9,289 bases of DNA from Dehalococcoidia bacterium (lineage in GTDB: Bacteria > Chloroflexota > Dehalococcoidia > UBA2979): assembly GCA_023228765.1 (NCBI GenBank), contig JALOAM010000123.1, forward strand, positions 1 through 9,289, written 5' to 3'. The position numbers were made by a program, and so were the translations under genes. Shown here in pieces: positions 5,766-9,289 of this stretch. How positions within the stretch are numbered: position 1 is the first letter of the stretch; each line of letters opens with the position of its first letter. The notes under the pieces were generated by a model, which was given only the letters and a program-made list of their open reading frames with translations, searched no databases and was not told where the DNA came from.

Positions 5766-6508
5766 GCACGAACGTCCCGCAACTCCTCGACGTCCCAGCC
5801 GAACAGGCCGGTGAACCGTGCGAGTTCGGTCCGTAGCCCCGGCCCGGCCTCCACGAGTCCACCGACGCCGACGTTGACGTGGTCGCCCTTCGGGAAGAGC
5901 CATCCGTACCCGCCGGGCACCGTGGCGAAGCTGATGAGCACACGATGCTCCAGCCACGGGGGAACGCCGTTCGGGCACGGCAGGTTGCCCTCCAGGGCGA
6001 CGCCGCGCTCCTCGGGCGGCCCGAATCCGAGGTCGCGCGCAACGACGCTATTCGCCCCATCCGCGCCGACCACGACGCGAGCCCGGTAGGTGGTCAGCGT
6101 GTCATCACGGCGCGCGACCACCTCGTAGGTGCCTTCGGCGTCACGACGCACGGCCTGCACGTGCTGACCCTCGCGGATGTCCACGCCCGCTTCGCGCGCC
6201 GCGTCCAGCAGGAGGGCGTCCAGGCGACGCCGCTGCGTCAGGTAGAGGATCGGCTGGTCGTGGTCCCGAGGAATCATCCGCGTAGACGGGTCGCCGAGGA
6301 TGACTCCGGTCGCGATCCGTTCCGTGACCGGCGAGAGGTCGAGCGGGAGCAGCGCGGCGGTCTTCATCGAGACGCCGCCGCCGCATGCCTTGTCGCGGGG
6401 GAAGTCCGCGCGATCCAGCAGCAGCACCCGGTGGCCACGCGACGCGATCTCGCGGGCCGCTGTCGAGCCGGCAGGACCACCTCCGACCACGATCACGTCT
6501 GCATCCAT
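5708..6508 (-). CDS. FAD-dependent oxidoreductase, geranylgeranyl reductase family (N-terminal two thirds, truncated by frameshift)
   Basis: Members of this family use FAD to hydrogenate isoprenoid double bonds, for example in geranylgeranyl chains, archaeal-type lipids or the menaquinone side chain (MenJ). The N-terminus VIVVGGGPAGSTAAREIASRGHRVLLLDRADFPRDKACGGG (5-45) combines the Rossmann GxGxxG motif, the ribose-binding acid (D32) and the family-typical PxxKxCGGG. VVVGADGANSVVAR (145-158) is the second dinucleotide signature, and GGYGWLFPKGDHVNVGVG (199-216) is the usual strand pair near the substrate. The frame is good to R247, then runs 19 wrong-frame residues to a TGA at 5710-5708. The ATG at 6508 has GAGGGG 5 nt before it. 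It follows the ABC permease by 80 nt on the same strand and may be in its transcript. The exact isoprenoid substrate cannot be read from the sequence. Confidence 0.85.
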   Translation of the reverse strand: MDADVIVVGGGPAGSTAAREIASRGHRVLLLDRADFPRDKACGGGVSMKTAALLPLDLSPVTERIATGVILGDPSTRMIPRDHDQPILYLTQRRRLDALLLDAAREAGVDIREGQHVQAVRRDAEGTYEVVARRDDTLTTYRARVVVGADGANSVVARDLGFGPPEERGVALEGNLPCPNGVPPWLEHRVLISFATVPGGYGWLFPKGDHVNVGVGGLVEAGPGLRTELARFTGLFGWDVEELRDVRATRCRSGAAAGAWRAAVRL

Positions 6509-6588
6509 GAGCACCCCTCGCGAGGATCGAGAGCCTGAAGGGCAAGCCTGACCTGCTGGAAGCCACGCGAAGTACCCACGCGCGATTG

Positions 6589-7464
6589 CTACCCGCCCTG
6601 GTACTCCAGATCCTGCCGCCGGATTGCCCAGAACGTCCCCGCGAGGAACAGCGTCGTCCACACGAGGAGCACGGACGTCGCATGCCAGACCGACGGGGAA
6701 TCGATCGCCTCGCCGAGCGGTGTCCCCGCGCCAACGATCGCATCGAACGGACCACCACCGGCAAGGGCCAGCGCGTCTCCGTTCTGATCAAGCATGTAGC
6801 GTGGCAGATCCCCGAGCCAGCCCCCGGCGAGCACCATGAACCCGCTCACGATCCCCTCGAGGAACGCGACGCCCAGCGCGAGGGCGATCCCCGCGGTCGC
6901 CGAGCGTCCCGCCGTCCCCAGGAGGAACGCAAGCCCGAAGTACGGGGCGGTGCCGACGAGCAGCCGAAGGAATGAGTACCCGGACTCCCGGACGTAGTCC
7001 CCGTCGATGAACGAGAGGTCGAACTGCCCGTCGACGACAGTCAGCACGGTGCTCGTCGCCAGCGCGACGATGAGTCCGACGACCAGTGAGACCACGATCG
7101 TGCCCCACAGCGCGATCAGCTTCGCGAGGAGGATCCGTTCGCGTCGCGGCTCGACCGACGCGAGCGTGCGGATCGTGTTCCATGAGTACTCGGAGCCCAC
7201 GCTGGCGCCGATCGCGACCACCCCGCCGACGAACCCGAAGAAGTACAGCAGCAGCATCGCGAACGGCACGGTCTCCTCGAGGAACAGTGCGGAACGCAGG
7301 CCGGCGACCTGGTCCGGGTCGCCCCCGGCCTCGGCCACCACGTCCGACGCCAGCCACAACAGGACGTACATGACGACGAGCAGTCCCAGCATGACCGCGA
7401 GGATGATCTGGTTCAGGCGCCGCCGCACGATCTTCTCGACCTCGATCAGGATCGACGTGGTCAT
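6589..7464 (-). CDS. ABC-2 type transporter permease
   Basis: A 291-residue integral membrane subunit of an exporter-type ABC system, predicted to pair with the ATPase encoded just upstream. About six membrane helices are visible near 20-38, 66-92, 113-142, 165-184, 189-214 and 262-283. A long outside loop follows helix 1, and the cytoplasmic segment SEYSWNTIRTLASVEPRRERILLAKLI (91-117) is the characteristic ABC-2 coupling region (E-Y-x-x-x-T-hydrophobic-R then R-R-x-x-hydrophobic-L-x-K). The ATG at 7464 has GGGGAG 5 nt upstream and overlaps the ATPase stop as ATGA, the usual sign of translational coupling. Substrates of this family include lantibiotics, bacitracin-like peptides, lipids and drugs; none can be chosen here. 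The flavoprotein gene follows 80 nt downstream. Confidence 0.9.
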   Translation of the reverse strand: MTTSILIEVEKIVRRRLNQIILAVMLGLLVVMYVLLWLASDVVAEAGGDPDQVAGLRSALFLEETVPFAMLLLYFFGFVGGVVAIGASVGSEYSWNTIRTLASVEPRRERILLAKLIALWGTIVVSLVVGLIVALATSTVLTVVDGQFDLSFIDGDYVRESGYSFLRLLVGTAPYFGLAFLLGTAGRSATAGIALALGVAFLEGIVSGFMVLAGGWLGDLPRYMLDQNGDALALAGGGPFDAIVGAGTPLGEAIDSPSVWHATSVLLVWTTLFLAGTFWAIRRQDLEYQGG

Positions 7465-8414
7465 CGGATCTCCCCGTTTCCGGTCAGCTCCATGAACACC
7501 GCTTCGAGGGTGGGAAGCACCGGCTCCAGCTCGCTCGCGATCACGCCCGCCGCCACGAGGGCGCGATTCAACTCCGCGCCGTCCGCGGTGGTCTCGACGA
7601 GGAGGTCGCGGTCCTCGCGATCGACGGCGCCGGTCCGAGGCAGCGCGCGCAGTGCCTGACTGGCGGCTTCGAGCTCGTCGGCGCGGACACGGACACGCCA
7701 GCGTCCCGTTCGGCTCAGGAGCGACTCGACGTCTCCACTGGCGATGATCGCGCCCGCCTGCATGATCGCCACCCGCTCGCACACCTGTTGCACCTCGCTG
7801 AGCAGGTGACTGGCGAGGACCACCGTCGTGCCTTCCGCGGCCAGCGCCGGGAGCAGATCGCGCATCTCCCGCGTGCCGGCCGGGTCGAGCCCGCTCGTCG
7901 GTTCGTCCAGCACGATCAGGCTCGGCTGGTGCAGCAGCGCCGCCGCGACGCCCACCCGCTGGCGCATCCCCTGCGAGTATCCGCCGAAGTCGCGACGGGA
8001 CGCGCGGCCCATGCTCACGAGCTCGATGACCTCGTCGACGCGGCGCATCGGGAGGCCTCGAAGCTGCGCGAGCATTTCGAGGTTGCGCCGGCCGGAGAGG
8101 TACGGGTAGAACGCGCTGCCTTCTACCAGCCCGCCGACGGACGCGAGGGCGGCCTGCCGCGAACGTCTCAGGTCGTGCCCGTTGATCGAGACGGAGCCCG
8201 CGGTCGGCCGGACGAACCCCATGATCATGTTGAGCGCAGTGGACTTGCCGCTGCCGTTCGGGCCGAGCAGCCCGAGGACCGTGCCCGGCGGCACGTCCAG
8301 GTCGATCCCCGCAACCGCCGCGAGGTCGCCGTAGTGCTTGGTGAGTCCGCGCAACGACAGCATGGGGCGGAGGTCCGCTCCCACGTCATCCACGGCAGCG
8401 TTGGGTGCGGTCAC
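7461..8414 (-). CDS. ABC transporter ATP-binding protein (BcrA/CcmA-like exporter ATPase)
   Basis: A protein of about 317 residues that powers export together with the permease. The nucleotide-binding domain shows Walker A GPNGSGKST (51-59), a Q-loop region of BcrA type in which Glu replaces Gln (GGLVEGSAFYPYLSGRRNL), signature YSQGMRQRV, Walker B LIVLDEPTSGLDP, and the H-loop in VLASHLLSEV. A roughly 90-residue C-terminal extension after the domain (GRWRVRVRADELEAASQAL onward) is typical of drug- and peptide-exporter ATPases. Two starts compete. GTG at 8414 overlaps the TGA of an upstream coding-like frame as GTGA and keeps G/C-rich third positions; ATG at 8363 begins directly at MLSLRGLTKHYG. 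Neither has a strong ribosome site, and I prefer 8414 because of the coupling. The gene ends in the ATGA overlap with the permease. Confidence 0.9.
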   Translation of the reverse strand: MTAPNAAVDDVGADLRPMLSLRGLTKHYGDLAAVAGIDLDVPPGTVLGLLGPNGSGKSTALNMIMGFVRPTAGSVSINGHDLRRSRQAALASVGGLVEGSAFYPYLSGRRNLEMLAQLRGLPMRRVDEVIELVSMGRASRRDFGGYSQGMRQRVGVAAALLHQPSLIVLDEPTSGLDPAGTREMRDLLPALAAEGTTVVLASHLLSEVQQVCERVAIMQAGAIIASGDVESLLSRTGRWRVRVRADELEAASQALRALPRTGAVDREDRDLLVETTADGAELNRALVAAGVIASELEPVLPTLEAVFMELTGNGEIR

Positions 8415-8593
8415 GCGAAGACCCGTTCCGGCGAGACGACGCCGAGGTGCGCGGAGGCCGTATCCGGCGGTAGCCACATCGCCATCGCCGCGATGCGGCG
8501 CGCACGGACGACGGCCACGGACAGCATGACCTCGGGCACGATCACCTCCAGACGGTCGGCGCCGCGATGGTCGTCTCGACTGGCGCTGACCAC
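8411..8593 (-). CDS. Possible small protein upstream of the ABC ATPase, start uncertain
   Basis: This minus-strand frame ends in a TGA at 8413-8411 that overlaps the preferred GTG start of the ABC ATPase. It is open back to 8653 and its third positions are mostly G or C throughout, which is coding-like. Its only in-frame start codon near the 5' end is a GTG at 8593, giving 60 residues (MVSASRDDHRGADRLEVIVPEVMLSV and on to SPERVFA), with only a poor ribosome site. An ATG at 8706 in another frame has AGGA 7 nt upstream (start of MHFSLGAVSSNPEHP), so the true gene may begin there and be split by a frameshift between about 8653 and 8593. That would give a protein of about 97 residues. I recognise no family. 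The overlap suggests translational coupling to the transporter. Confidence 0.35.
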   Translation of the reverse strand: MVSASRDDHRGADRLEVIVPEVMLSVAVVRARRIAAMAMWLPPDTASAHLGVVSPERVFA

Positions 8594-9112
8594 ATCCAGG
8601 CACTCGTCGGAGAGCCGGTCGCGCGGTTCCGCGAGTGACCATGGGCGGGCGCTCTACAGGCCGGATGCTCAGGGTTCGAGGAGACTGCACCGAGGGAGAA
8701 GTGCATCGTCAGGTCCTTCCGATGGTGGCAGCATCCCACCTTTCGCGGACCGATGGACGGGCGTTCCGACACCTGGACGAGGGGACCAACGTCCTACAGC
8801 CCCGCCAGGCTAGCAGCCGGACGAGGCTCGCCACGGTCGTGCGAACGAGCGTCTGTGCCGCATGGTCCACCGCCCGGCGATGGAGCGACCGAGCCGCCGC
8901 GTCCTTACGACGTCGTGGGCATCGAGCGTCCTCGTCAGGCTGCTCAGGCATCCGGATGACGTGTTGGGGGTCCGTGCGCGATGCACCTGATTCCAGCGAC
9001 GACGGTGGGACGTCCAGCCCGAGCAGGCAGGGACGATCGGCACTGTGACCGGCCGACCGATCTCGCGATCGTCGCTCTGTCAGTCCCCGGCGCATCGACT
9101 CCGAGGTGTGAG
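8594..9112. other. Divergent stretch without a convincing gene
   Basis: This stretch is about 519 nt long and lies between the minus-strand ABC unit and the plus-strand GyrI-like gene. Frames open on both strands give Arg/Ser-rich peptides without ribosome sites. The one possible exception is the short minus-strand frame from the ATG at 8706 discussed with the small upstream protein. Seen here are a small stem GGTGG-N7-CCACC (8724-8740) and an 8-bp inverted repeat close to the right-hand gene (9032-9073). No clear -35/-10 pair stands out for either direction. Confidence 0.45.
9032..9073. promoter_or_regulatory. 8-bp inverted repeat before the GyrI-like gene
   Basis: GACGATCG (9032-9039) and CGATCGTC (9066-9073) are exact reverse complements, 26 nt apart. 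The right arm overlaps a tight hairpin CGATC-TCGC-GATCG (9058-9071). The element ends 39 nt before the ATG at 9113, so it is placed for an operator or a leader structure of that gene. Proteins with this effector-binding domain often accompany transcription factors, which makes a control site plausible, but no regulator is visible in the window. Confidence 0.35.
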
Positions 9113-9289
9113 ATGCCCATCAGCGACGTCGAGATCCACGAACTCACCGAGCAGCCGACCGCCGTGATCCGGACACGGATCACGATGCAGGAGACTCAGC
9201 GCGTTCCAGAGTTGCTCCAAACCACCTATGAGGCCGTCCAACGGGCCGGCCTTCAGCCAAATGGGCCGCCGATCCTTCGGACCCTCTCG
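9113..9289 (+). CDS. GyrI-like effector-binding domain protein (5' part, runs off right edge)
   Basis: The ATG at 9113 has GAGG 6 nt upstream and opens 59 codons to the window edge. The sequence MPISDVEIHELTEQPTAVIR, then a helix with LLQTTYEAVQRAG and then LQPNGPPI, matches the beginning of the GyrI-like (AraC effector-binding/SOUL-like) small-molecule-binding fold, where the usual pattern is a V-E-I-R-x-L-x-x-Q-P-T-A-V strand, a long helix of the Y-x-x-V type and a G-x-x-P-x-G-P-P turn. The domain starts at residue 1 with no DNA-binding part before it. It is therefore probably a stand-alone binding protein of about 150-170 residues, unless another domain follows beyond the edge. Domain identity is read by eye from a partial sequence. 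Confidence 0.7.
   Translation, partial: MPISDVEIHELTEQPTAVIRTRITMQETQRVPELLQTTYEAVQRAGLQPNGPPILRTLS

Noticed and set aside
5879..6538. Plus-strand open frame of 219 codons
   Set aside because: It is antisense to the FAD-binding part of the flavoprotein gene and has shadow-type composition.
8700..8760. T-box-like element on the minus strand (GGTGGGATGCTGCCACC region)
   Set aside because: It lacks the T-box core and a specifier stem, and the downstream gene is not amino-acid related; it is a simple short stem.
7788..8813. Plus-strand open frame of 341 codons
   Set aside because: It runs antisense to the ABC ATPase with no ribosome site; its residues mirror the ATPase codons and form no domain.
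8635..9095. Overlapping open frames on both strands in the gap before the GyrI-like gene
   Set aside because: They overlap one another, are Arg/Ser-rich, have no ribosome sites, and none resembles a family.
1..9289. tRNA genes, CRISPR array, insertion sequence or phage genes
   Set aside because: I looked for tRNA T-loop words, regularly spaced repeats, terminal inverted repeats with transposase motifs and integrase motifs on both strands and saw none.

Overview
The window is GC-rich bacterial chromosomal DNA with strongly G/C-biased third codon positions, GTG as well as ATG starts, and clear Shine-Dalgarno sites in front of most genes. This fits a high-GC Gram-positive-like lineage (Actinomycetota, or a GC-rich Chloroflexota relative). 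The lineage is inferred from composition and gene style only; no marker gene is present. I see no rRNA, tRNA, CRISPR array, transposase, integrase or phage gene. The content is mostly ordinary housekeeping or accessory metabolism.

Layout. (1) 1-715, minus strand: a membrane-anchored VanY-type (peptidase M15) D,D-carboxypeptidase, followed 9 nt later by the first 20 codons of another gene that runs off the left edge. (2) 716-1041: a divergent control region with an 8-1-8 palindrome, a repeated decamer and an ECF-sigma-like promoter. (3) 1042-2172, plus strand: a DUF302 protein, then a five-helix membrane protein with a loose SpoIIM-like look. (4) 2173-2500: a gene-free stretch with a strong GC hairpin. 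(5) 2501-3493, plus strand: a complete carbamate kinase without arcA or arcB beside it. (6) 3709-4560, minus strand: a crotonase-fold protein that has lost both glutamates of enoyl-CoA hydratase; a short doubtful frame overlaps its stop codon. (7) 4743-5216, plus strand: a small secreted lipoprotein of unknown function, divergent from the crotonase. (8) 5316-6508, minus strand: a geranylgeranyl-reductase-family flavoprotein, split by an apparent single-base deletion near 5767. (9) 6589-8414, minus strand: a two-gene ABC exporter (permease and ATPase overlapping by ATGA), with a short coding-like frame touching the ATPase start. (10) 8594-9112: mostly empty DNA with inverted repeats. (11) 9113 to the right edge, plus strand: the start of a GyrI-like effector-binding protein.

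The minus-strand run ATPase, permease, flavoprotein (8414 to 5316) has short spacing and could be one transcript: an exporter beside an isoprenoid or quinone reductase. The other genes are single units or pairs and do not build an obvious common pathway. I found no convincing new multi-gene system. The points most worth a second look are the crotonase with replaced catalytic residues, the frameshift in the flavoprotein, the unresolved small frame upstream of the ABC genes, and the structured divergent region at 825-927.
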